Assembly (NCBI GenBank): GCA_003342815.1
Contig: PTEX01000206.1
Location: forward strand, 62,001 to 126,000
DNA: 64,000 nt
From: Eudromia elegans
Taxonomy: Eukaryota > Chordata > Aves > Tinamiformes > Tinamidae
Reading direction: 5' to 3'
Notes under the pieces: model-generated
What the model saw: only the letters and a program-made list of their open reading frames with translations
Told to the model about the DNA's origin: nothing
Database searches by the model: none
Position numbers and translations under genes: made by a program
Shown: positions 50,801 through 63,776 of the stretch, piece after piece
Layout of the letters: the number at the start of each line of letters is the position of its first letter
Numbering within the stretch: the first letter of the stretch is position 1

Positions 50801-53800
50801 TGGTTCTACCTATGTATATATGCTTATGACAGCTAAGTCTCTTTAAAACTGTCTGTGTTAGCATTACTCGTGATTTATGGGGATGTCACCATTGACCCTA
50901 GATCTGGAAAATCTCTTCTAATTTCTCTTGTTGCAATCACCACTTTGCCTTCATATGTCTTCATACGAAAAAATCTCAAAAGAAAGGAAGACAGAAAGAA
51001 AAGAAGCAAGTTATCAGAGGGATCAGAAAATATCCTACAACCTCCACCCTCCAGTTTTGACACTGTGCACTGCAATACTCGTTATATGCTGCTAACTTCC
51101 AATTAACTTGGGATAACAAATGGACAAACCTACATTGCGTTCTAAACTGTTAGGATTCAGAGATGAATGAAGGCTCAGCGCTCCGAAGTGCAAAGACCCC
51201 AGTCTCCGCTTTGTTGCTTTTGTCTGTTTTATCCCAGGAAAAGCTAAAAAGGGCACTCTGAATTTCTCCTGAGTGAGAGTTACCCATTATGGTAACGTCC
51301 CAAGAAGATCAGCAGGAGCTGCTCAGAGTGCATGAGATCAGCCACACAGCAATGCTCTGGGTCCTGGCTCACTGCGCGTTACGATAAGGTTTTACTTCGG
51401 ACCATTTCACTTGTGATGAGAAGTGGCTGGCAACCACATGCTAAACCTAGTTTCTAGTCCTTTAAAATCAAAGATGTTTAATGGATTAAATAGATGGACA
51501 CTTCAAAGCAGTTGACGAGTAGATAGTTCTCCCTGATTTTGAAGTCTACTCTGTTCCAGAATACAACGCGTTCACTTGCAGAGATACTCCATTTTTTTCT
51601 TCAAATGGTATTTTTGGGATAAAGAGCAAAAAGAACATTTTTTCCAGGTAGTCCTTTATAATTTATTAAAGTTTTGTCCTTAGATAGTGTAGTTCTAAAA
51701 ACTTGTACAGATAATACCAGTGTGATAGTAATTTGTTTTCAATCTCAGCTCTAGGTAATTGTAAAGCTCTGAACTGAGCTGGAAATCCTGTACGTAGAAA
51801 ACTGTATCGCAACATAGATGAAGAAGAATGGTTGAAACATAACAAAGAGAAGCCAGCTATAAATTGAAAAACAATGGCTTTAAAACAAACAAAAAAGGAT
51901 ATAATTTTATAAAAACCAGCAGTAATTCTCATGTGCGAAACATTACACAATTTTTTTTCTTATTGTAGAATTAAAACTCCCTTTTGATATACAAGTAACA
52001 ATTGTAGACTTTGTTTGTTTCCCTCAAAACTTTTGTTCTGGAGGAAAAGAAATGTGTTTTTCATGCAATAATTCTGGATTCCTACAATATTTTCATTTTC
52101 TATGAAGTCTTATACTGTAAAAACTACCATGAATTATTCTGACTGCTACTTTTACAGAGTCTCTCTTTTTGGGGTCTGTATAAAGACACAAACTGTCTGC
52201 TCTTCTGCATCTTTCTTCTCACCTCCATGAAATTCTCATCAGCTAAACTTAGCATGTCAAAATAAAAACACCTCTTTACACCTTCAGGTAACTATCCTGG
52301 GAAATCTACTGATGCAAAATACTATTTGCTTAAGATCAAAAGCTGAACTACTTTTCTATAAACTATTTTTCCTAACCACCAATCACGCATACTGATAGAC
52401 ACCTCATCTAGTTTACACTTCACAGTCTGAGGAACGGTTTTTAAAAATATACAAAGTTCACTTTCTGTTTGCAAGACAAATATCTGTTGTGTTAATGTTT
52501 GGCTTTGACCGCTTTGAGTTCGAAGCTCATGTACACCTGAACTGAAACCAAGACCAGCAGAACACAAGTTTATTTGAAAAGACAGAAAGGGCTTGTACAG
52601 AGCAATGAGTCCTAATGCTCTCCAGTAACCAACTGGCCTCTTCCTCCTCCTTCAAGAATCTTCACAAAAAAATAGCAAATTTATTTTCTCTTGTCTGCTC
52701 CTTTAACCTGAGCTACTGGCAAAACAACCCTGAATAACTATCGAGGATTACTGAAATGGAGAGGAAGATTCTCATTAATTTTAATTAGCTTTGGAAAAAT
52801 TTATTTTAAACATTACCAAATTAACTTTTATTCAGATCACAATTTAGTTGTAGATAGAAGAGGGAAGATAAATCAGTAAGAGAGAATCCATGCCAAATAT
52901 TCCTATGAGCCTGGGAATGGGTTTTGTGATGAAACTCCACTCCATGATGCAGAGCAGTGTCCTTAATTGCTTTAGCACCCAGAAAAGCCTGAAGTTCACT
53001 CTCATTCCCACAACGTTTCTGCTAGGCAGGCAAGATTTGGGGATACTGAAAACCATGGCTTTTCAGCAGACACAAGAAATTCCTCCTGGCAGCAAACAGG
53101 ATGTAAAGCTGCCTAAATATGATCTCTCCTAACTCTTCCTAAATGCCCCCAATTCCCACTGCTGTCATGCCCAAGCAGCTGTAGCCCTTGAGCTGCTCGT
53201 GGCCCAGGGAGGGCTCCTGTCTCTTCCCATCACCTGAGACAACTCTTACTTGGCCTTTCTTGACCATAAATTCCTTTCCACTCCAAAAGGTGCAAGAGCC
53301 ACCATGTCAACCTTGATCCTGACCCAGGGCCTCAGTGCTACAGCCCCTCTGTTACAGCTTCAGCTACCCAGCCATTTTCCTTTGCTCTGCCTACAACAGA
53401 CTGTTTTTTCTCTATCTTTCCTCTGGCACAAAAGAGGAACTGACAAAATGTTTTACACAAGGGTTTTAGAACTAGTTCCGTTTGGAAAGAGAAGATAATT
53501 TTTTACAGGTGTGGATAAGTACATTTTAATTCAGAGGTTTTTCCCTCCAGTGTAAAGCTTTCATTTAATGGTTTCAAACAGAGTGTTGCTCCGCACAGTT
53601 CAAACTGAAGAACTGGAGCAACCTGACAAGCATCTAATGATTTCCAATCATTCGAGCACTTGTCCTTTGGTTTGTACAAGGGGGAGATGAAGGGCACAAA
53701 CCTTTCAAGTTTTTCTAGCTTTCAAAAAATGTTCAAACTGGCACATTCTCAGACACATACCATATTAAGCTTTTATGGTCCTAGAGACCTTAAGTTAAGT

Positions 53801-54966
53801 TTTCTTATGATTATAGTAGGTTCAAGTAGAGAAAAACAAGGCAGACAGCTGCCACTCTGGTTTTTTTTGCAGCATCTACATTTTCATGCTGCCCTCAACT
53901 CTAGCCCGAAATAAACATTCACATTAATTTTAAATCAGTGGGATTGAAGGCAATAAATAAACTAGACTGGGTAGGATGGCATCTTACCAACTGTGGTGGC
54001 TCCTGTGGCAGGTCTTGACATCACGTACTAACTCTGAACGGTGCTGTCTTGCAGGCTAGGCGGTACTTTGGAAATAAGAGGATGGTTGGAGAAAAGCCCT
54101 GGAAGGAATTCATGCCATCACAAGTGTCCAAACCTGCCAAGAAAAGATGTTACCATGTTGAAGAAATGCCTGTTTATGTCTGAACACTTAAAAGCCTTAT
54201 CCTCATGCCATGATTTTCTTTGTACAGGTCAATATAATCCATCTGACTTAGAAGCTCTCACTGCATAAGATGTGCCTGTTCAAATGTTATTTGTCTGAGC
54301 AATAAAAAACTAAGTACATCTTATATTTTCTCTTCTCCTCCCAGGCTCATTTCCATCTTTTACTACTTGATAGCTGCCCCATGAACAGTGGTTGTGGTGT
54401 GCAGGAAATGAACCAGTCGGAGTGGCAGATTACACTGCTCTGTGGTAATGTCGCAAGAAGATCAGCATGTTCTGCTCGGCATGAAATACCAGACCGTACT
54501 CAACCTACTTCATATCTGAACATAGAAATGAAGCTAGCCGAATTCTATACAAATCTTCTTAGGATCTAGAGGAGCTTTGATCAAAATTCTCAGTGAATTG
54601 TTATTCTCATTTTTCTGAGACTGATGAATATCTGTCAACAGGCGCATGTGGTGATTTCCTCTTTTAGAGTCCACACTTATGAAAGCTGGTCCATAGAACA
54701 TTTTGTTCAAACAAAGAATGTTCATGAAATCCCTGTAATCACATTCAGCGCAGAGGAATCAGAAAGATTCCACTAAGTTTATTCTGGCTGTCACCGTTTT
54801 CATTTCATTATATCACTACACAGAACATTCCCCTTAATTAAGAGACAAATTATTACTCTCATCTATGGGTAATAATTTCAGGACGTAATCCAATTCTGCA
54901 GAGGGAAAAAACAATTTTTTTTTTGGTACATTTTTGTTTACAAACAGTGGCAGAGATCAGATTATT

Positions 54967-54982
54967 AAAAAAAAAAAAAAAA
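54967..54982 (+). repeat. Poly(A) run, 16 bases
   Basis: Sixteen consecutive A residues with no recognisable element upstream. Confidence 0.85.
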
Positions 54983-55689
54983 GATAATTCCCAGAGAGGA
55001 AATGAAAAAGAGGATCAAGTAACTTACAACAAAACGTGAACTATCTGAGGAATCATCCAAAATGTGAGATGAACAGATATCGGGAACAGAACAGCAAAGG
55101 CAAAGCATGGCAGTTGGTTAATGTACAGGCTTGCAGTGTGTTATTCCATTGTCTATTTGTATTTGTTTCTAAGGACTTCCACCATAAAAAGAAATGAAAA
55201 AGTGAGTAACCAAGAGTCTAAAAACTATTAAATTGGAAGAATAAGCTGCAAGGAGTAGAACATGCCAAGTCAGGAACAAGGAGGCCAGGAATGTACTCTG
55301 AGGCAGAAATGATGCAACTTCCAGGATATTTAACAGAACTCAGAGCCACCCCAACAAGTTGCAAAGAATCTAGGGACCAATGCCCTGTTCCATGCTAATG
55401 AGAGGGAAAACATGAGGAGATCAGCTTCCTCCTCCTTCTCTTTTCACGCTCTACTTTAGTTGAGCCTGATGCAAAAAGAGGCCTTAAGATTCCTGACTGT
55501 CTCTAGCAGGATCCAGCAGAGCCTCTAAAGTACTAGCTCCTCTCAGAGAGATCAGAGATGTAAATTCCTCTTATGTCATGACAGTGACAAGGACGCAGAG
55601 CCACTTCCATTGGGAAGAACTGCAGGCAAGGCAAGAAAATGTAACAGAGAATAAAGGAACTCTCCTAGGAAAAAAACCACACACACACA

Positions 55690-55885
55690 AGAGGTTGTAA
55701 TAACTTATTCCATACAAGAATGTGCTAATCTCATCAAGGAAGTAAAGAATATCATATCCTGGGAGTCATTTAAAGCCCAACTAGGCAAAGTAATGCAAAA
55801 TATGCTGTATCGAACAATCTTTCATTAGGAGCAGGAAGGACCCGGTGAACCATCCAGTCATTTTCTTGCTATCCATGCCTTTTAT
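55690..55885 (+). mobile_element. Ancient CR1 3' fragment (plus strand)
   Basis: The sequence from GAGGTTGTAATAACTTATTC through CAACTAGGCAAAGTAATGCA, AAATATGCTGTATCGAACAA and ACCATCCAGTCATTTTCTTG follows the order and spacing of an old CR1 3' region. The consensus elements I recall are TGGACAAAGCA, AATATGCTGTAGGGAACAA and GGACTAGATGACC. Substitutions are numerous, and the boundaries are approximate. Confidence 0.6.
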
Positions 55886-57154
55886 TGCCTTTGAAAACAA
55901 CCTTGCTTGCCAGACAGCTCCTTACTGTGGAACAGAACAGCCTCTCATTTACAATAACAGCACACAAAGAATGAGACGATGGGGAATCCTTTGTGAAAAG
56001 CTTCCTTGACAATATTTTGCAGGTTGAAATGTCTTGCTTTTTATCTTATTTTTCACAAGCAAGTACGAATTAAAACTGTTAAAACTGAACGGCAGGCGTG
56101 TTGTGTCATAATCTGAAACAGTTTCAGTGTTCTTGCAAATTTGTGAACATACTTAAATAAGTAATCAAAGGCAGATACCACAGTGAAAAGCAAAAATGAA
56201 AATTAATACAATTCTGAGTTAAACGGGCATGTGTTTTTAAAATGTGTATCTAGTGGGACATAGTTTAAAAGGTTTTTAAAGTATTTCTGTCTCCAGTATT
56301 TATTTAAATAGAAACTTTCCCAAATCTGGATGGCAGATATCAGTTGCTTGTGTTAATAACAAAAAATGGCAGGTTTTTTCTTTTTCCCCTTTTTTTTTGT
56401 TCTTGTGGAATGCCTCATTTTAGCTATATGCAAAGAAATAGCACACTGTAAGGTTGAACTGGAAACCTGTCACTGACCTGAAAATATAGAAGAAATGTAA
56501 TTGTTTCCATAATTCCTTGCTTGAGATAAATAAATCTACTCATACACATAACAGGCACCTTTAAAAACACTGATAAAAAGTTGCAGATGTCGTGGCTTGT
56601 GGTTCTCTTGATAGCATATCTTATTAAATGTAAACTGACGGGGTTTTATGTGAACCTAAGAGATACAAAGTGGTAGGATCTTTTAATTTAACTCTGATAA
56701 CTTGATCCAAAATATCATCCATAAATATTTCAGCAGTGACAAAAGTTTGTCTTTTATAGATTTATATACAGCATTCCACTAAAAACAAGAGCAATAATCC
56801 AGTACATTAAATTGTAAATATAATGCTGGCAGCATCTGCTCTCTTCAATACTTTCTCATAATGCCAGTCACTTTCCCCCCTTTTGTGATTGCTCTGAATT
56901 TCTCCTCCACTCAATCCAAAACAGGCCTGTGTGAGTTCTCAATTTTGTTTTACTTCTCTCTTGAAATCAAGAAAGAAAAGCTAATAATAATTCCCACCAA
57001 GTTGTACTAGTGAGTATTTTCTTTTTCTAAAAATACATCATTTATCCGTTGATAAAGCTTTTTATGAAATAAAAATTGAATGGGTGACATTGAGTAGAGC
57101 CACGTATCCAAACCCATTCTTTTACATCTGCTTTTATTTTTTGGACTTTTTCAG
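55886..57154. other. Intergenic, nothing recognised
   Basis: AT-rich sequence ending in a pyrimidine-rich tract and AG at 57154, just before the 57.2-kb open frame. Confidence 0.55.
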
Positions 57155-57227
57155 CCTTGCTCAGGTTTCAGCTCCACATACCACCAAGCAAGACTCCTGC
57201 AAGGGCTAGAGCTACCAGCCTGCGGGG

Positions 57228-57689
57228 ATGGGAGAACTCCCAGGAAAGGCTCCACTGCAGCTGACTGAGGGACCAGGACAGAGTGGCTTTCAGACGTACA
57301 CCTGGAGAAGAGGAAATTGCGCCACAGGCCTTAGTTTGTCCCCAAATACCTTGCTGCAAAGGCTGGGTATCATGTCCAAAGGAAAGATGAGTGTCTATGC
57401 CTGGGCACCCAGTGAACTATACTCTAAGAAGTCATCCAAAGATTCAGATATGAAAGAGAATCCCCCAGAAATCAAACCCATTGACCTACTCATCTCTCTG
57501 CGTAGGGTTGAACATAGATCCCTCAGCCGTCTCATAGAAAATGACAACTATTTCTCAGAGCGACTGTATTTCAGATACAAGTTCAACAAACTTTTCTGTT
57601 TCGTGTTCCTCCAGTCAATTAAACAAAGGGATGGAGCAAGGTCCTGGAGAAAGAAATTTGAGCAGTTGGAAAAGAAAGTGCTGTCATGA
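57228..57689 (+). CDS. Unrecognised 153-codon open frame, possible terminal exon
   Basis: I do not recognise this protein. The frame opens at ATG 57228 (nearest upstream in-frame stop at 57207) and closes with TGA at 57687-57689. The product is basic, with a Lys/Glu-rich C-terminus (SWRKKFEQLEKKVLS) and a charged middle stretch (RRVEHRSLSRLIENDNYFSE). There is no signal peptide or evident membrane segment. A polypyrimidine tract with AG at 57153-57154 precedes it, and AATAAA lies at 57809-57814, so it could sit in the last exon of an unannotated transcript. Against this, it is short, lacks a known domain and lies in a gene desert. Chance is the leading alternative. Confidence 0.2.
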   Translation: MGELPGKAPLQLTEGPGQSGFQTYTWRRGNCATGLSLSPNTLLQRLGIMSKGKMSVYAWAPSELYSKKSSKDSDMKENPPEIKPIDLLISLRRVEHRSLSRLIENDNYFSERLYFRYKFNKLFCFVFLQSIKQRDGARSWRKKFEQLEKKVLS

Positions 57690-59146
57690 TTTTACAATAG
57701 ATTACTGGCATTTACAAAATTCCTTGTATTCAGATTCAATACTTTCCATATGAAGATCATCACTTAATATTAATACTGAAGTCCTGTGGAGGATAGGGCT
57801 CCTATTCCAATAAATAATTTGCAAATAGAAAGACAAGTACAATCCCTGCCCTGAGGAGCTTGGAAATAATATCCTGCTTGTATAACTTGAAATAGAAAGG
57901 TGTTTATTTTTACTATAGTAAGTGCTTAAGAAGCAATAACTGAACCAAAACTATTATTTCAAAAGGATTTAGAATAATATTTTAATTATCCTAATGTTTA
58001 TAGAATTGAAAAAGCAGGAACTTTTAACTACTAGCAAGGATATTCTCAAATACTTTTTTCCTTTTTTTTTAATCCACAGACTGGTATAATGATATGAACT
58101 TGTAAAAAATAAAATAGTTGGACAGACAACCTCTTCCATTGCAAAATCTGGCCTAGAGCACTGCAAACAAACTAGCATTCTCTTTAGGGCAATTTACACC
58201 TTCCAGCCTCCGGAAATTTATATTGTTAAGGAACTGCAGGGAGTTTTCCTATGCCAAGTCAGAAAATACTGAAAGTTATTTACAAGACCAGCAAAGCAAT
58301 GGTAACCACATAAAGAATGCACTATTCAGATTATGTAGGAATACAGAACATAAAAAAAGAAACATGGGAAATGGGTAAGTATCTAAATCCAGGAAATAAA
58401 ATGTTGTGGAAATTCACATAATCTCTTCAGATATTTCTTGTCACCATAAATGCTGAGAAGTGTCCATGAGTTGACTGTCCTCATCAGTCAACTTACTCTA
58501 CATCTGGCTCCTGAAAAACATCATTGCTTTTTCTGCATATTTCAACCATAACATGTCTTAAGGGCCTACAGATTTGAGTTATGACCGGCTCTATAAGATT
58601 TACCTATGTGAAAAGAACATGTGTTGGAAGAGGTTCATGAGAATCACACGTATGTGAAGACAAAGATGCTATTTCTGGCACACTTGGCATAGCCTGCAAC
58701 ATGTGATAGCCCAGAAGAGCTGGTGTGAGACGAGCCTGAAGAGAGTTGGGTTCTGCATTGCTTCCCCTCTCCGTTTTCCCTGCCAAGCTCCCCAGCCCTG
58801 CGAGCAGAACAAGTGGCTCAAGGGCAGGGGATCCGCTCCCCTGGTCCTTCCCAGGCATCACCCATCTCCGCTGAGGGCAGCCCACATAGTGTGAAAGAGC
58901 TAGGAGGAAAACACACAGAAGAGAAAGAGAATCCAGAAAGGAGAGGAAATCACTGCTTTAATACACACCACATGTACAACACGGCTGAGCTACAAGCCCT
59001 AGGGAGTCATAATTTTGAATGTCCTGACTTTTGTGTGTTTAAAATTTCAACTGTAGCATTACAACATGGCATTTTTGCATTTAATTTTTTTTTTCTTCAG
59101 GGAAAAAGAAAGTATGCTTTAGCATACAGTCAAAGAGATCTCCTGA

Positions 59147-59214
59147 CAGACAGTCAAATAAATATCATCCACACATTTATTTACCTGATTAAGCCATCAG
59201 ACAGTCAAATAAAT
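59147..59214 (+). repeat. 17-bp exact direct repeat pair
   Basis: CAGACAGTCAAATAAAT occurs at 59147-59163 and again at 59198-59214, offset by 51 bases. A partial related copy (ACAGTCAAAGAGAT) lies at about 59126. Confidence 0.85.
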
Positions 59215-60496
59215 GGACCCCAGTGCATTTGTTTGAATAATCTCCAAGGTATTTGAGGGAGCATGAAGCAAATAGGGACAGCAAGCTATGGTCCTTCATT
59301 TTCCATTGTTTAAAATTGTGAAAATCAAGAGTACCTCCTCTACAACAAATGTAAATTCAGCATAAGGACAATCTGACACTTATCTGGAAACTTTTCCCCT
59401 TTCCCATTCTCAACCTCCACAAAAAACGGCTGCTGATTTTAATTATTTTTGTGAAGTATGAGATTCATTACAAGTACATGTCTAGATGGAGTTCACTGCC
59501 CTAGCAGCTAGCTAGATGGGGTAGTGCCCATGCATTCTTGTTCCAATATAGGAAAATCAGCAAAACATCTCTCCGAAGAGTTTAAAGGGGATGTGTGGGT
59601 AAGTAGTTCTTCTATCATCACAGCTCCATGATATTCACTTCTTCAAAAGCATCTAGCATGGACATGGTGCTCTTTGGCTGCAAGAGGAAAGACTCGCTAG
59701 ATCAAAACTCTCGGTGCAGAGGACCTGACATTTGCATTATACACACTTTTAAAGGGCTTTTGTCAATTATATTCTAGAAAAACCTCTGTCCTAGCTCTAA
59801 TCTGGAAACTAAATGCCCTACTTGTGTTTTTAGGTGTCCTCCCCGAGGATATATTCCAATTCCGTTTCCTCCAGAGGGATCTAAACAACTTGCTTCAAAT
59901 TCATCTTGCAATGAGAGACAAAGCACAGGAAATAGGGACAATCAGGAGTTTTGTTTCAGAAGTAATCTCCCAATCTTCATTAAAATGTTAATCTAACCCC
60001 ACAGTGTGAAATCCAGAGGAAGAAGGGAAAAGATGACTGAAGTTAATGAACTATTGCCTTTTGCCTTTTTCTAGATATAAAAGAACAAATTTCAGGAAAA
60101 GCATCTAGTTCTGCCTTCTCCCATGGTGAACATTAATACATCTGTGACTGGGAAAGCTTCAAGACACTACTGGGAAAATGCTTCCACGGAAGCATATCTG
60201 AAGGCAGACATTAGTTACAGTCCTTTGTGACTCAGACTCTGGTGCAATGCTCAGTCATGAGTCCTGTGCTTACTGAATAATGACAGAAAACTTTTCATTA
60301 CCAGCGTCCAAATGCCAAACATATCTTGTCATATGCATTATCTGAACCAACAGTTTCACTGAAGAGCCGTGAGAGAATTAAACAGACATTAGACATTTGT
60401 TATAGAGCTGTGTTAGACAAACCATGAAGGTAATTCTGGTGCAATGCCGCGAACAATGTGGAAAAACAGTGTGAAAGTGACCCAAAGAGATGATTC

Positions 60497-60517
60497 AAAA
60501 CAAACAAACAAACAAAC
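60497..60517 (+). repeat. (AAAC)n microsatellite
   Basis: About five AAAC units occur in a row. Confidence 0.85.
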
Positions 60518-63500
60518 CAGTTCTAAGCTAAAGAAAATGCTCCTTAGCGTTCCTCTGCTGCCTTAGGTCATCCAGCATTTTCTTTATGGTTAGGCTCATG
60601 ATCAAGGCCGTGAAAACAACAAAGGTTATGACTTTTAGTGAAATCGGATGCTTTACAGCAGAAGTCTCAGGAGCTGGGTACTCTGCTTCACGTCATGCAA
60701 TACTGCATCTGATTATCCACACTGAAAAAACAATTTACTCCAGCTTTCCTTTGAGAAAATCGACCGACTCCCTTCAAATCAAAGGACAGGCACAGATCTG
60801 CAGACGGTTTGAAAGGAACCGGTCCCAAAAGACAGTGAGGGCTAGAGCCTGCACTCTGTTTGGATCCTGGTCAAGGTAGTCCTCCAACACCAATCCAAAT
60901 TACCCCACATTCATCTGTGTCATAGTCCAGGGCCTGGAACACATACCTTAAGATTCATGCAATGAAAACACCACCCTAGTGAACTGCGGCACCTCACTGT
61001 GAGCTGGGACTCACGCCTGTGGACTACACAGCTCACACGTTTGATCTGAAAACCAAAACCTATCAACTTGTCAGGCTGGGAAGCCACCACATGAGGCCGA
61101 AAGAAAACCAAGTCAAGCACGACAAACATAACCAGTCTATTTCAGAATGGAGTAGTACTGAAAAACATGGATGTGACCATTCCACACCAAAATCGGGTCT
61201 AGGAGCCAGGAAGAAATGTTTAAAGGAAATATATTTAAGGACACAAAGGTACTAAAGGCATTGTTAGTTTCTTTGTAGGAACCCCCTGGATATCTGAGAA
61301 GTTATCTGAGGAGAGAAGATCCTGTAATCTCAGGGGAGGAAAGTGAAAGGGATCTCACGGCTAAGTCAACAGGCCCAATGCAATGTCAGGGAGAGAAGTC
61401 CAAGCTAGCTCTGGGAAAAGACAGCCCAGCTCCCAAAGATCCCAATGGATCCGTGTGCAGCGGCCCAGCTGAGAGGCCCTTCCTTCAGCAGGAGCCTGGG
61501 AGTTGAGAGCTGTGCTGCGTCGGGAAGCTCGGCGAGAGCTGAGGAGGCAGCGGGAGCGTGCGGGCCCCCTCGTCCCTCACTGCCTCTCCCGTGACCCCCA
61601 TCCCATCCCTGCATCCTTGCACTGCCCTTCCAGGCGAGTGTAGAGAGCTCCCCTTTCCCACCCAGGCTCCCGGAGAACGACTGGCCACACCTACGGTGTC
61701 ACGTCAAATTCTAGCACACGGAGCTCCAACATGGGGCAGCAATTTCAGTGCCCGCTAGATAGAAATTGTTTTCTCTGGCACTGGAGTACCACCATGGAAG
61801 CCTGTCCATGCTGCTCTCCCACGGCAGGTGATGAGCACACATAGAGCAGTTTCCCAGGCATCGTGCTGGTGTCACCATATTAGGATTTTTAGCTCTGACA
61901 GAATAAATAATTCACTAAAAGGATTTATTCAAATATTTCTATCTGTACTCCCACTGGGGACTGAAATTAAAATCCAGTATTGTTAATAACAATAAAATCT
62001 TAATCCTGCAACGAGTGGGACTTGTGCCTGAATAAAGATGGACTCCAAAGTACAATGTCGTGCACTTTCACAGACAAAACCAGCAGCTGCTGTGAAAACG
62101 AGGGTGGTGCTTGGCAAGAAGTGAAATTAAACTATGTTGAAAATATTTAAAGCAAGACAAATTACAACAATAAAAAAACCCTTAATTATTCTATAGCATT
62201 ACCAAGAGGGATTTCATTAACTCCCACAGAAACAAAACATTTCACTCATCCAATAAAAATTTTATGGGTCAATTTAAAAAGCAGATGAATCAAGCCATAC
62301 ACTCTGCACATTTCTCAGACTTTGCCACAGAATATGATCTGCTAGTTATCTCTCAACTCTCAGGTAAAGTACACGTGGCTACTTTGAAAGTCTTTAGAAT
62401 TTGGAAAAAAAAACATCTATTCAAGGGCAGTTTTAAAATTCCCTTTGCAGCTGCTTGTTGAGCAAGCAAAGTTGCCAGGAAGAAAAACCAAGAGTCAAAA
62501 GCAAAGAGAAAAGAAAATTTTGTTTGCAAAAACTTCAAAACCTGTTGTTCATTACAAAATTAAGGTCTGAGCTAGCCAGTTACAAATGATGAATTTTACT
62601 AGCATAAACTTGCAATCAGTTAAGCAGATTCCCTGTGGCAAGCAGTAACTGAACTTCCCTCAGTGGGGACAGTGATTTGAGTCTCTCCTTTAACATTAAT
62701 TTTCATGAAATGTGTAAAATTTTAATAGTGTTGAGACCTCTAATTCTCAGTCAAATTTGGCTGAAATTGGCTAACAGGTTCAGAAATTACTAGAGGATGG
62801 TTAAACAAGTGGATGGAGAGAAGAGCAGAAGAGCAGTGTAATCAAATGATTTGTCTTTCCTTAGAAAAACAGTTCAAACCAAAGTGAGGAGGGAGAAGCA
62901 CAAAGCACTGAAAATAGGCCATGAATCAAGGAGAAAGTTGCTACTGCTGTTCCTATTTCATTATCAAGCTACGGAGAATCTCCAAAGGAAACTGATGGAA
63001 GCTCCATCATTTGAGATAAGTCAAACGTGCACTGACGGTGTATCTATCTGTGAATATACCGTAATAGGTTACTCTTTTTACTAAAGTATTTTGTATGTAC
63101 AATAAAGAATTTTCAATAGAATCAGTATATTATATATAGATACAGCTCCTTGCCATATCTCTCTTTATGTGAACACATACAAATACATAAATATAGAAGG
63201 TTACATGGATACGAAACAGTTTCTAAATGAAAATATTCTTCAATAATTCTTTTTAAGACATGAAAAACATGTCACTATCAAAATGGTAATCCATAAGAAT
63301 TATTAATAAACAAATTTCCTGTTTAAAAAGAAAACTACAGGCATTAGATTTAAAATTTCTCATTGTTGGACTATATATTAGATGGAATATTCAAAAAAGT
63401 ACGATGAAAATTATTGTTTTTATTTAACACTTATACCTAAATGAGAACTTCTCAGTCAACATGAATGTTTGCTTGAGTGTCCTTTGTTATTCTGAGGCAA

Positions 63501-63758
63501 AACAATTTCAATTATCTTACTATCATCTCAAAGCATATATGGATAATTTTATTGAAAAGAATGTGTGATGCTTGTTAATAAAAATCTCATTACTAATACA
63601 GCTGTTATCTGCTAGTGCTCACTGTGGACATTTAGAAAAAGAAAATATATCCTACAGCCATTCTCTGTTAGCATATAGCAAACTAATTTCCATATGAAGA
63701 ATTCAGTCCAAATTAGTTTATTTTCAGTATTATCTTTGTCGTCAAACATCACCATTGC

Positions 63759-63776
63759 AAAAAAAAAAAAAAAAAA
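63759..63776 (+). repeat. Poly(A) run, 18 bases
   Basis: Eighteen consecutive A residues in AT-rich intergenic sequence, with no recognisable source element. Confidence 0.85.

Larger units (their letters stand above)
43661..55689. other. Intergenic, no gene recognised
   Basis: Twelve kilobases of AT-rich sequence. Small items are a tandem CTGCAGTCAG repeat at 47851-47876, a pair of related segments at 51291 and 54444, and an A16 run at 54967-54982. No exon is recognised, including none from EIF3E. Confidence 0.6.
57830..63758. other. Intergenic, no gene recognised
   Basis: AT-rich sequence. Local items are a 17-bp direct repeat pair near 59147 and 59198, an (AAAC)n run at 60497-60517 and a moderately CpG-rich patch at about 61440-61690. 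Short open frames have no recognisable domains. Confidence 0.6.

Noticed and set aside
59147-59214. 17-bp direct repeats as a CRISPR-like or transposon end structure
   Set aside because: Only two exact copies in AT-rich eukaryotic DNA; best read as a small local duplication.
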